In this document: positions 22,671 to 35,800 of the stretch, in pieces
How positions within the stretch are numbered: the stretch's first letter is position 1
Layout: each line of letters opens with the position of its first letter
Origin: Owenia fusiformis
Lineage: Eukaryota > Annelida > Polychaeta > Sabellida > Oweniidae
NCBI GenBank assembly: GCA_903813345.2
Contig: CAIIXF020000001.1
Coordinates: forward strand, 14,775,915 to 14,839,914
Length of the DNA stretch: 64,000 nt
Reading direction: 5' to 3'
The notes under the pieces: model-generated
The model's input: only the letters and a program-made list of their open reading frames with translations
Database searches by the model: none
What the model was told of the DNA's origin: nothing
Made by a program: the position numbers and the translations under genes

Positions 22671-23674
22671 ACGTTCGACCTTTACAATTTTGGTGGCATA
22701 TACTGTCTTGCCTGGTTGATTCATGATGGAACGGGATCAAAGAGCGAACATATTGAATCTATGTTGGATATTGTGCACAAAATACGCTGTGAAAGATAAA
22801 TGTATGAATAAAGTAAAACTAAATATATCCTATCTTGATTTCTTGTTAACTAGTACTCGTTTTGCAAATAGGAAGTTATTGTTAGGCCTATTGTTAGTCA
22901 GGACGTAATCGCGGATATCTTTATCCATGTTAACTAGGCTACAGAATGACTAACAGATCATTGTCTGTATTTGACTTAAGATTGAATTGCATCAAATATG
23001 AGGAAAGTAAACATGTTACCTGTGTGAAAACATAGATCTCATAGATCATTCAAATATCTAGATGGAGCCGAGTCTTTTTTGGGACAACAGGCAATCTTAG
23101 TATACTAAGAACAGTAATTATTTCAACTTGAAAGCAAAAGGCTTGCGCTCAATGCTGTTTCATACAAAATATCAAAACAATTTCAGCTAACACCCTATAT
23201 TTTCTTCGAATCTTGATCCCAGACCTAAATTTACAAACAGAAGATAGCAGAAAACGTTCATGAAAAGTTAACACTTGTGAAAAAGTTTTTTAAATTTCCC
23301 GCGATCAGTAAACACATGCGCATGCGTAGTCGCTTAGCTACCGTATCTTGATTGAAGACCCCTTCAAATAGTGTTGAATTGTTAATACTTTCTAATTTAT
23401 TATTGTTGTATAAAATAGGCACTCACTTCCTTGATTTCATAACTTTTCAAAGGTCAGACAAAGGTGATTTGCTCAAATTAGTAATACTAAGATGGTCTGG
23501 TGTGGTTTACCGTAAAAATCATTTTTATAAATGCAAGTTAATTTACAGTCCTTCCAAGCGGTCCTTACTCAATCAAGAACGGGAGCGTGAATAGTGCTAA
23601 GGAAAGTCGCTGTCAGAGGTCCTGCTTATTTTCTCAAAAACCAACTGTTTAAGTTCTCAAATACACTTGTCATC
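22671..23674 (+). promoter_or_regulatory. Intergenic region: poly(A) signal, then arginine kinase promoter
   Basis: AATAAA at 22807-22812, about 140 bases after the stop, is the likely poly(A) signal of the CA-vWA gene. Near the other end, TGCGCATGCG at 23317-23326 matches the NRF-1 core palindrome. The spacing (about 350 bp before the ATG at 23675) suits a promoter of the arginine kinase gene. No TATA box is evident. Confidence 0.5.
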
Positions 23675-23825
23675 ATGGCAGATGAAAGATACGATGAGTA
23701 TGTGAAAAAATTGGAAGAAAATGAGTCGAAGTCCTTGATGAAAAAACATTTTTTGCCTAACAAAGATGCGGTGAAAGATCTGAAAACTCCTTTGGGTGGG
23801 ACAATCTGCGACTGCATAAAATCTG
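23675..23825 (+). CDS. AK: Arginine kinase exon 1 (domain 1, N-terminal)
   Basis: Encodes [34 protein letters not shown] and [17 protein letters not shown]-x-L-G-G-T-I-x-D-C-I-x-S-G is the typical end of the phosphagen kinase N-terminal domain. Its 151 nt equal the length of domain 2's first exon. Phase 1 end at TG|GTAAGT. Confidence 0.92.
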
Positions 23826-26800
23826 GTAAGTAAACTCAAAGTAGGTTCTAAACTAGAAATTTTAAATTGTTATTTTATCTGCCTTATATCTTATATCGTT
23901 GTGAGAATAGTGTTCCTTTTACATAGCTGGTAGCTGCAAAGACTAGATTACAGTAAAATTTTAAATGGAACTACAGTCTACACCAGGAGGAGTGAGTAGC
24001 TCCCATAATTCTTTCATATTCTATCGTATTCCGGGATTCCCCATTACATCATCTCTTGCATCATCTCCAATCAAATTGCAGGATTCGATCACGTGAACAA
24101 TCATGAGCACGTGCTCTCTCAGTGCTTCGCATGCGCAGAGTTAAATTTGAAATCGTTGGAATGGCGTTAACATCAGTTCAACATCATCATTTCAAACCTA
24201 CGGTAATACTATTGAAGTTACTCGATCCATACTTGTAGAGAATACTCATAAAACTACAGTGAACATTTGGAGATCCATTTCAACGGCAAATTGAGGCCTG
24301 TTTATAAAATTTGTTTTCGAACGTGCTAATATGATAGGGCATCTTTGGGAAATCTCCCCCCCTGAGTCTACACTGTACTTTGAATCATGGGCTTTCAAGA
24401 GAAGGGTATGCAACCTTATCTTGTTCCAACGCCATTCTCTTCATTTCTGGTCTTGGAGGGGATCCATTGAAACACATGTTATTTTTCAAAAGTCGAAATT
24501 TAACGGCGTTAGGTACGCATATATTTCTTACCTCTATCTAATCGGGGAAATGCTGACTGGTTATCGCAGGGGGTAAAAAGAAAGAAGATATTCTGGATTT
24601 TGAAGCCCTGTGATCGGAGGATAGGAAAGAGTACAATTACATATACTGTAAAACGGGTATTGTTAGCGAGGGGAAATTTTTAGCGATCGCTATAGTTTCG
24701 CTAAAAATTCAATTCGCTAAAATAAACCGGGGTTATAAACCGGGCGCTAAAATTTGCAAATTCCCGGGAAACTACATGAATACTAGTATTTAAGGAGCTT
24801 TTGTTCAGTGCTCGACTTCCGGTTTCTAATTTGAAAAAGGTAAATATTTTTAAATCGTATGTTTCTTTCAATATCTGAAGGATAAATAGCCATCCATCCA
24901 GTTTAGTTTGGATCAATACCATGTGCGTTAGATGTCTTACATTTTGGTAATTCCTCTGTCATGTCCGTTATTCATTCTTCTGCCATAAATGATAAAATTT
25001 CTAATGCATTTCGCTAATTTGATTTTTTTAAGATTAATCTTCATTTCGCTAAAATTTCCCGCGCTAAAACCCCCTAAAATTGAAAAATCGCTAAAATTTC
25101 CCGGTGTCAAAATTACCCGTTTTACAGTACCTACTTCAATCACTAAAATATTAGTTTCTGATGATAGCTTTTCTTTTGCATCAGGTAAATTAAGATGAAA
25201 GGAATACCACATTGATATGTGCATGTCTGAGAAAAGTAACAACTTTTTGCATTCTTATTAGGAAACATGTTCATACCTCGATAGGATATTACATACATGT
25301 ACAGACTATACTGCTTTAGTTTGGTTGCTGATCAGATCTAGAACCCCAAATGTACAGGGAGATTTAAATGATCTTATTGTCACAAATGATCTGCTATGAC
25401 CTATTCCTTGTCATCCTGACTCGGTGACTGTTAACAAACGCATAATAACCAACAAATCAATGATGCATCATGAATCTCTGTATAATCCAAATGCTACAAG
25501 TACATGTTAAAGTTTATAGGAAATTACAAAACAAGTCCCAGGAATTGTCAAGGCTTCCTTATATGCTATAATTAAATATAAAAATGAAGGAAGCTTTTTT
25601 AATAAAACTTTATGATAAAAATGACAGTCAAAAGAAGAAAGATACTCTTAAAAACTGTTTTTCAATGTTTTGTGCAGAGTTCTAATAATCTCAGGAGCAC
25701 TACTTTTTCAATGTTACCTCTGAGAACCTGGTCATAACAGAGTTGAACCATCCAGTATTGAATTTCTCTCCCTTCTCCCGAGTTCAACCCAGTCTGACTC
25801 GAATATATAAATCAATTGTCTCTTGTGCCAGACTAGGGCTGTGCCGGAACCGGTTCGGACGGTTCGGAATCGGAACCGGAACTTGGTCTCACGGAATCGG
25901 AACTTTCGGAACCCCTTTTGGTTCACAAATGAAAATAATTATGTATGAGTGAGTTCGACGGCGATCATGACGATATCGTCGTCCAAGTTTGTCAGGTTAA
26001 CACTTACCTTTCCTGTCAAGCAAGTTTGAATGTTTTTACGAAAGAAATAGACTCTAAAATCACTTCGACGCCAAGTATAAAAGGCAACCAAAAATATAAA
26101 CGAATACGAAACTACTCGAGGAAAATCTGTCATGGGGAAGATAATTTCTTCTAAATCAATTAATCTGATATTGTAAGAGTTAAAATGTAATTAATTAACG
26201 CTGTTAGATTGTAAGACGTCATGGAAAAGTAAATTTATTCATTTATCTATGAGTATTTTCGCCCCGTCGATTCCTACTTCCAATGAAATCCGAAGGTCAA
26301 AGTTCGTAAAACAAAACTTGATTTCTGTTGATTTCTCCGCTATTTATTTTGTTTATGCGAGTAATACACATGCAAATTGGATGTAGTTTGAAGGAAAACA
26401 TCACTGGAGGAACAATGGTCACGGATATTAACGATTCAAAGCAAGTACTAAGGTAAGGGTCCGATATTGTTCCGAAACCCTTCGGAACATGATATTAAAA
26501 TTCCGAATTCCGGTATTTTAACAAAAGTCCGCGGTTCGGACCGATTCCGGTCGAATGGCACGGCCCTATGCCAGACTGCCTCTAAGACATAAGAATATAA
26601 GAATCAATGAGAGTCTTGGATCTGCAGACTTTAGAAAACTGAACTACAACCCCCCCCCCCCCCCAGTGGCCAGCCCTTTTATCATTGATTATAAATTATA
26701 TGTTGATTGTCTCTGGCAAGTCATTCTTTTTCTTTCTGATCAGGAAGTATGACTCCAAATTCCTCTAAAACGCAATCTATAATATCGCCAGGTTTTGTAG

Positions 26801-29800
26801 TAGGCTTTGATATAATGACTCTTGAAAGCCTAGTTGTTGCCTTACCCACTTAGTAGGATTCGACTGATCAGAAGAACAAAATCAATAGTAATAGTTTATG
26901 ATAAGATAGTGAATCCAGGAGATTTTAACTTTGTTTGACCTTGTTTGATGCAACACCTAGACCAGTGATCTATTTATAGTGTGAGGTCATTATACCATTT
27001 CAACACTCCCTTGAATACTGATAAGTTGTGGAATTTGGATAGTTGAAATACTGGATAGCATTGATGCACTCATGAAAAGTCAATGGAAAAATGGGCCATG
27101 ATAGAACACAGCTAACTTATTCACAAGAGAGTATGTCATAAACACTTAATAAATAAATGGTGTACATGGGGCATCAGAAGGATTTGCCAAGGGGGGAGTG
27201 GCGACTTGGATATGGATGGGTTTAGTGTAAATCTAGGGGGATTGGGGGGCATGCCCCCAGAAAATTGTCAAATTTAGACACTCTCTGGTGCATTCTGAAC
27301 ATATGAACATCACAGTTTTCTGATGTAGTATCCATGGAGAGAGATCCCTGCTAAATTGAAGAGTTTTTTTCATGACTATGATTTATGAATTCCTCACCTA
27401 CATCATGTCAGATATCATAACATATATGTCAGTATGTTGCTTATTGAGTTGAAATGATAATTGTCATGATGCAAGTTAATGCACATATTGCCTCTGCAGC
27501 AACTAATATGGATAAATGGAGCTATAATATTCAAGTCCTCACAGCCTCATATTTACTTTCCATATTGTTAAAATAATTTTAGTTTATCAGAATTTGACAC
27601 TTTTTGCTATGGTAAGGTAGCATTTCAAGGCCAAGAGTTGGAAACTATTGGCAGCATGTTTAACACAGCTTAGATATACTGTATCCTGTGTACATACTTA
27701 TTAGCTTAGAATAAGGGAAACAGAGAGATGCTATGAATATCAGAATGGGTATGGACTATGATAGGAGAGATGTATCTGAATGTTATCCTGGGATGTGGTA
27801 TTCTCTTCTCAGCATTCTATACTAGGGCTATAAAATTAAATTATGGCCAATAAAATACACTGAAAATGTTTTCCCAGCTATGCATGGGTTATTGATTTTG
27901 GCCCTGTTATTCTCAGTTTATATATTGTTCCCGCATGGTGCCACACAGTGATTCTATTGACTATTCGATCTTAGACAATAAGATGAAAGTTAGCATCTTT
28001 ACCAAAGTACAGTAAAACCTGCTTTTGAATAGGGCCTATATTAAACATTGGAGGTGTTGATGTATTATTAGATGTCAAGATGTTACAAGGGATTCTATGA
28101 ATGGTATGAACAGTTTATCTCCCAGTTGCCAAAGAGGGTTTGTGTAGGAGTCTAGAAGAAAATACACTAAAACCTGTATATTCGGACACATTTTTAATCT
28201 AAACATCTCTCAAAATGAACACTTTTCTTGATCCCAATTTTGTAATCTTCGATTGACTCACATATGTAAGATACCTTGAAATGTGAACACCTGCTAATCC
28301 AAACACCTTTTGCTCGTCCAAGTAGCATTTAGATTTGACAGGTTTTAATGTACATGTAAATGATACCGTAAACGGTAAACACATCTTGAATTAGATGTTT
28401 GTCATCTCAATCCAGGGTAGAACAATGCATATTACTCATAGAAGGATTAGGCAAAAATAGCCTCTAGTTCTTAGCGGATTTTGAAATTCATCTGGTCGTA
28501 AGGTATTTCAAAATCATAACTGATTGAGTCAAGATAAAAAAAAAAGAATGAATATCAATGATGCTCATTAAAGAAGGGACATTAAAATATTGGAAAGGTA
28601 CACATTGATAATTCCCCCTCCCCTGCAAGCAATAGTTAAGATGCAATGCATAGAACCTAAATGCTTGTTTAGTTCAGTAAGACACATGTTTAGAGCGTGA
28701 TGTAAAACATCAGTCAGCTGCTCTGTGTATTGATATAGAAAAATTCATGTCACGAACATGTTACAATTTCTTCCTGATTTTAAGTTAATCCCCCACTTAA
28801 AACCTACATGTTTGTTATATCTTTTTGAAATTTTTCCGGTTTTCAATGTCACCTTCAGTTGTAATGTACCATAGTTGATGAACTAGGCCTGGTGCTGCAG
28901 GACCAGCTGGTAGCTTCCATGACAGTTATGTTCATTTTCTCATGCACGTCATCAGACTATTGTTTCTAATAGCTTTCAAGTACAACATAAAGTAGGTTAC
29001 ACATATAGTTACATGCCAATCTGCATGTATGCATATTGAGCCGAAGGTATGGTTCAAAATGACCTTCTAGACCGTTCAACTGTTTTAATATCCTTGCAAT
29101 ACATGAAGATGATTGTGAAATATATATCTGTACTTTAATAGTCATGATAGTGATTGCGAAATTAATGATAACACAACACATATATCATCATTTATTTTTA
29201 CCATCAGTTTGATGCAAATATGTTATGGTGGCTCTGACATTTTAAATTTTAGAACCCTTAAATCAAATATTAAATTGATTGTGAACCTGTAATTTAGTAT
29301 GTCTATCACAATAGAATGGAATGACTCTCAATGGCGTTGTATTTATTTGTTATTAGCAACGCAGCCACCCTTCACTCAATACTTCATGTATGATCATAAT
29401 AGCTGGCTAAAAAGATTATTGATGAAGGTATTATACGCACATAATACCTTCTTATTTGATCTTATATTGTGGCATTAATAAGTTGTACTGGTAGTATATT
29501 GGAATTTAGGGACACTTATTTAAATCTAATGTATTCATGTGCCTTGTTTCAAGGGTAGTGTTAAAGCTGTTGTAGATACTAATACACACTGAGTAAATAT
29601 TATGATTCCTAAACATTGAAATTCTGAATCACATCATGCACATAGACATAGCGAATAAAATATAAAATGAGGAAAGCTAGTGTTGCATATATCTATGGTT
29701 ACTGAAGGTTGGCATAAGGTCAAATATAACTGATGTTTAAAGAGAAATGAACATTGCTCTTTTACAGGCCATTTAGAATTGCCATGGTGCTACCCTGATG

Positions 29801-32800
29801 CTTCAACTTTTATGGTAGTTATATCAGGCCTAAATTTAAAATTGGCCGTTATATGTTTTATCTAACTAATGTCTACTTCTACCTAAAATAGAATCCCTAA
29901 AATTAGACAGCTCTCAGTGCAGATACTATATTTTGAAAAGATATGTTGAAATGTTATCAATATATATATTATAAGCTAACTCTTAACCAGTGGCAATTAA
30001 TGTGAATTGGATCATACATGTACATGTATGTATATCAGGTAAATGTGTTGTACTTGGTAACTTGTAAGTTCATAGGCAAACATGTAATATTATATACATG
30101 TACGTGACAATATACTAGTCCATACATCACGACATGTACCATATTGAGACATGTCTACTGTAAACTTGATATTGTAAAACTTCAAGTAGAGTAAAGTAAA
30201 ACTTCAAAATGTAGTTAGGCCTTACATAAAAGTGTTTTATGAGTGTGGATGTTTCCTGTATGAATTCCTGAATGAGGTTGAGTGATTTGTTTATTTGAGA
30301 TCCAAATAATGAAACAAAAATGGATTTTAAAAATTAGGAGGCAGATTGACACAATTACATTATTAAGAAGATTATCAAATAAATTAAAATATTACATGTA
30401 CAGTAAAACCTGATATCATAACAATATTTGAGCAATTTTGTATGAAACATGTGAAATTTTATGAAAAGTGTTCAGATTAGACAGGTTATTTTTCAAAGAT
30501 GATTGTTCAATGTTCAAATTGAAAGGTGTTCACATTTCAAGTTTTTTTAACATGGGAGTCAATGGGAGGAAAAATAGGAGCAAAAAAGTGTTCAGAATAG
30601 GAGGTGTTCAGATATAATATACAGGTTCTATATATTCAAATTCAGACCCTTCAATTATTCTAATGGGAAAGCACACCGATGTACCAAAATCTGTACCTCA
30701 ATTAAGAGCTCTTCAGCATGGGAGGTAATTTTGTAGTCATTCTGAACTATCACTAAAAGACTATTGATTTTCTCTTAGAAGGACTATATAACATAAGGCA
30801 GGCTAGCACGTAATTAATGGCAGAAGTATATTCATTGTATGGCTCTCCTATCTATTGCTGAATTAGTAGCTCATTAACTCAAATTTCAATCCCTTAACCA
30901 TTGACATAATTCATTAAATATTGTTTGTTTAGCGAAAAATTGAACTTCAGATGAAGTATATCATGTATATCTATAGGCCATGCACGTTCATAGATTCAAT
31001 TTTGCAGTTCCTAAAAGTATCAAATCAAGTTTTTGACACTTTTTACACAGTCAGAGAGAATGTTTCTGGCAAAATTCTGGGATTTCAAATACTTGAAGTT
31101 GGGAAACCGGAAGGGCTTACCTTTTTTAATTCCCGAATCTCACCGAATCTCTCCAAAATTAGCTCATCTTGGTGACTGTAAATTGCACAGCTGTATTCAA
31201 TGGAGTCTTGTCATATTCAATCAGCCTCAATTTTAAAGTGTATATTTTATTTTTAACGTGATTTCATCGTTTTTTGTCGACTGGTAAGAATATGCGGGGC
31301 AAATGGCAAGATGGTTGACTTTTGACCTGACCTACACCGATGGCGGTGACGTCATTAATTTTATCTATACAAATTCTATTTGGTCACGTGACCTTGTCCC
31401 AGAATTAAGTCCGACTTTTTTGTCAGTCGACCTACATTTAGTAATAATTATCGCTTTTCAGAACAATTCAGGAAACAATATTTTCTATCTACGTCGATTA
31501 CAAAGCATCTAAGGTACGTAAATTTATATGAACAACTGAGTCAATAGGGATAAATAGCCCAACGAGAGTCGGCGGTCTTGAAAAATACTTGGATCTGGAT
31601 GCCAGTCCTGGTATAGATATAGTTCCAGGGCAGTTCGAAGAACGTATTAGATGTCCGTGACTTTTTACGCTTATATTTTATAATTCCCTTCTCGTTACAG
31701 TTTAATGTTAAATAATGCTTTTTTGGCAGCTTTTGTTTTTTGCATTATAATTTTTGAATAACCTTAGTGCAACTTTTCTAATTAGTCAAATTGCCAGATT
31801 CTCTTAATCTCTGTTATTTGCTCTAAGATCATTAAATATCATTGCTGGAGTTTTCTTATGTTAGAATGCATCACATGTGTTGTTATCTGCCAAATTTTGA
31901 ATATTATCTCACTGGCTCTTAAGGAAAAACACCCGAACCAAATGTGTCACCAATCCTTAGTGGGTTCATAATTTTCAAATATGTGTGTCTACTAATACTT
32001 TGTCTAGCAACAAGCCCTTGTCACCCCCTCCCCCATCTAGACACCTCTTCACAAGTGCGAGTTGTATTGGTGAAATAGTCCATAGTCCATAGTCCCAGAA
32101 GTAATACTGCCTCATACTAATAATGATGATGTACCAATATGTGTGAAAACTATGATATCATGGTTTTTAATGATATCCATAAAAATAATATTACTTGATT
32201 ATTTCCTGTTATTCCACTAATATTGACATAAGTAGTAAGGGATATGCTCTATGGAATGTATTATTCATTCTTCAGAGGTACTGAAAGGGAACATATGCTT
32301 GAGTTCCCTTTACATTGATTCACTTAGAATGCCATTAAATCACTGTCTATTTAAGAAAAATAATACAGCATCCTTCTAAATTAACCTACAAGTCACAGTG
32401 ATCTCCCCGGCATTTAAGCAAGTGGGCGCAGCACCCACCTGAGATTTTGACAATAGGCTTGCACCGACCTGAAAATCCCAATGCACCCACTTGAAAATGA
32501 GAAAATTTTGACCAATTTTGGTCTCAATTGTGAAAATGAGAATTTTGCACCCACCTGAGAAAAAGAAATCCTGGGGAGATCACCGAGTCTGTACCATGCT
32601 TAGGATTTTGATATGCATTAAACAATAGCCTCAATATACTTCATGTCATTGTGAGTTTCCTTTTTAGAAACCAATTTTTCTATCAGAATATTGTCCTTAT
32701 ATTGAAATTTACAACTTGATGTAGAGAATTCTAAATCATAAATAGATATGGATAAGTTTGTATCACAGTGAATTATAAGATTTATCATGTATCTTTTTAG

Positions 32801-35800
32801 CTCTTACTCAGAATTGAAACTGTACCAATAGTATAAATCAGCTTGTTCTTAGTTGGAGATGTTTCAAATTACACAATGTGTACAGTTCTTCTTAAATACA
32901 TGTAGGTTCCAATAGATATAGTGTTGGAATTCTTAAACAGTAACTCTCTAATATTATCAGCTTTTCCTAAAGCACATCTATTGCGTTTCTTGAAATTGGG
33001 ATGAGCATAAGTAGCATATCAAGAGTTGGAAGAAGGAAAATCGTTAATATTGGGTGTGTAGCCCTGCAAGATCATTTAAGTGTTTCCCTTGTAATAAAGT
33101 CTGGTTCATACTACTGAGATTGTTACTCCAAATGATCATAAGATAAAATTTACTTATATTGCTCTCTTTAAGGTGTAAAGCTGGCTAGTCTGAGTTAATC
33201 ATCTTGATTAAACTACAAGATATTGAATAAAGATAATTCACCAGTAAATACATCAGGAGTGCATACACATATTCAGTAGATGTTGAAATCAATAGTAAGT
33301 CATGATTGACGATTCAAGATGCTGTGGCTCGCTGCCTGCTTTGTATTTGCCTTGAAATAGAACTAATCTGATATCAGCAGCTTTAACTAATAATAGATGT
33401 ATAGGAATTACTTAACTTAATGTATGTTAACCTTTCAGATATATTGACTTGTAATATGAAAAATATAAATATACCTTTAATGGTGTTTGGAGAGAAAAGA
33501 ATAAATAAGGTTAGGTTGACTTTTGTGAAGTAATACATGTATTAGAGTAAACGGCAGGTTCAATCATTGCTTCATTTTGACAAAAAAGCTCCATAAGGAA
33601 GGACTTTTGAGATACACAGTTACAAAATGTTGATACATGTAGTTACATTTTCCTTCATTGCATCTCCTCACTACACTTGCACTGTTCCACAACTAGTTAC
33701 TTTATATTACTAATGTATGTTACTTTGACGACTTACGTCAATGTAACAAAACCGATGGTCTAAATGCATGAATTACAGCTTTATTTAAAAATGACATTCC
33801 AAACCGAGAGCATTTCTAAAAGCTAGACTATATTGTCTAACTTTGTGCCAAATAATAATCTGCAAGATGACTTATACGTAAGATTAAATCGAGAAAAAAA
33901 AACTTGTATCCAGGAAGTTCATCCATTTTGTGTTCCGTCAAAGTAACTAGTTGTAGAACAGTGCCTTTGGAGAGTTTGACTTAAAATCCAAAAAAGGCTT
34001 TGCGCAGTTGTTTGGTACTGCTCTCTCCAATATGTCTAATGTGTTTCTCCATACTCAAATAAATATTTAAAATCTATATCTAAAAATCACCAAATTCAAG
34101 GTAATAAAGAGCTGCCAAATTAAATAGTGTAATAGTGTATTTTGCATATTCATATTTTATTGGTTCCAAAATATCTTAGTCTATAAGGGTGCAATATCCT
34201 GATTTTATAAGTTTTGCCCAAAACACCCTTGATAATTCGTTCTTTTGACAGGATGCTAATTTCAACAGTAACTTTCAACAGGATGACATCTAATTTTCTA
34301 AATTTTGAAAGGGTGCTGATGCTGAGCCTAATGATAGCTCCAACGCTGGACTGATCACTGCATACTTTGGTTGGGCGGTGGTTCTGGAGGGTACCTACTG
34401 AAGTTACAGTAGTCTTTTCATTGCATCTGCTTGTACAGTTCACTTGTTCACTAGAATCACTTGTTTATTTTCAAATGTTTGATTGTAGGAGTAGATAACT
34501 TGGACAGTGGCTGTGGAATATATGCATCCGACCCCGAAGCTTATGAGACATTCGCTGCAGTCTTCGATCCCTTGATCAAGGATTATCATCGCAAGGAGGA
34601 AGTTGCTCACCCCCAGTCCAACTTTGGTGATCCTGAAAATCTTGGAATTGGAGATGCTGATCCAGACAACCAGTTTGTTGTGTCAACCAGAATCCGTGTT
34701 GGTCGCTCTGTCAAAGGAATTCCTTTCCCACCATGCATTACAAATGAGGTAATATGATAAAATCTTAGAGGGAATAAAGAGGGAAAGGGCATTGTAAATT
34801 TGTCGATTTGATACTGCTTTTATATCTCTTTAACAAGATATTTTCATCATCGTCAATCGTCATCATGAAGTCCCGGATCTTCATGCTTTGTGTTCTTAAT
34901 GTTTTCAGCAAAGGCAGGAGGTTGAGACTAGAGTTTGTGAAGCTCTGAATACAATGCCTGGTGAGCTGGCTGGCAAATACTACTCACTCACCAAGATGAC
35001 TCCAGAAGAGAACCAGACTCTAATCGATGACCATTTCCTTTTCAAGAATGATGACAGGTTAGTTGAACTCATGTGTATTTTGTAATCATTGAACCAAAGC
35101 AAAATCTAGCATCTATTATTTTCAGTACAAGGTATGCTCAGCTGCCAGGAAAATAAAAAGCTTTCTAGATAAAACCAATGTTGATCAGTTTAATGACTTC
35201 TTGGTATAAATCAAATTTCAAGCCTGAAATCAAAGTTTTCTTATTTATCGATTCCCCATATAATTACAGTGTAGATTGACCAATGTACCTCATGTGTGTA
35301 GGCCTATTGTATTATAAGATAATTAAGCTTAGGAGATGGGAACATATGGTCTTGATGACATATTTTGCAAGAAAATTGACTCCTAATAGGTAGGGGTATT
35401 AATTAAGAGTGCATAATCATTCACTGTATGGTAGTGTAATATGAGAAATAACAAGTACCAGTGTGTAGAGATGGATGAAAAACAAGTGAGAGTACAAGCA
35501 AGTAGATTTGAAATCCAGCACTATGTTACTAGCAGAGAAGAAATTGTCCAAGCTCATTATAATGTCCCAATATTGCAATATATCTAAGTCAATGTTTTAA
35601 TTCTTTCCCAAATTGTCCTAACACTTTACAATACAAGTGAGGCAAATGTAAAAATTACATTATTGGCCTCCTATAATATATGTTATGCAGGCCAAAGGAT
35701 GAGTCTGGGAATGAGTCTGGATATCGACTTAGAAAATATTGAAAATTGTAATGTCTGCAAAAACAACTCAATCACACATAGTATTAAACTTCAATATCTT

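Larger units (their letters stand above)
26569..34488. other. Rest of arginine kinase intron 1
   Basis: About 8 kb without a recognised exon. It holds a C-run near 26650-26664, small elements at 28165-28350, about 30398-30632, 32398-32584 and 33680-33963, a GGGGGCATGCCCCC palindrome near 27245-27258, and a CpG-richer patch at 31240-31660 with TGACGTCA and GGTCACGTGACC sites. Nothing else stands out. Confidence 0.5.

Noticed and set aside
23594-23674. In-frame stretch before the arginine kinase ATG that would read like a basic mitochondrial presequence (RKVAVRGPAYFLKNQLFKF)
   Set aside because: It would have to start at GTG right after an in-frame TGA at 23588; there is no ATG. A non-AUG start is possible but unsupported.
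31303-31512. 69-codon open frame in kinase intron 1 considered as an extra exon
   Set aside because: No similarity to phosphagen kinases, and exon 1 joins exon 2 in phase without it.
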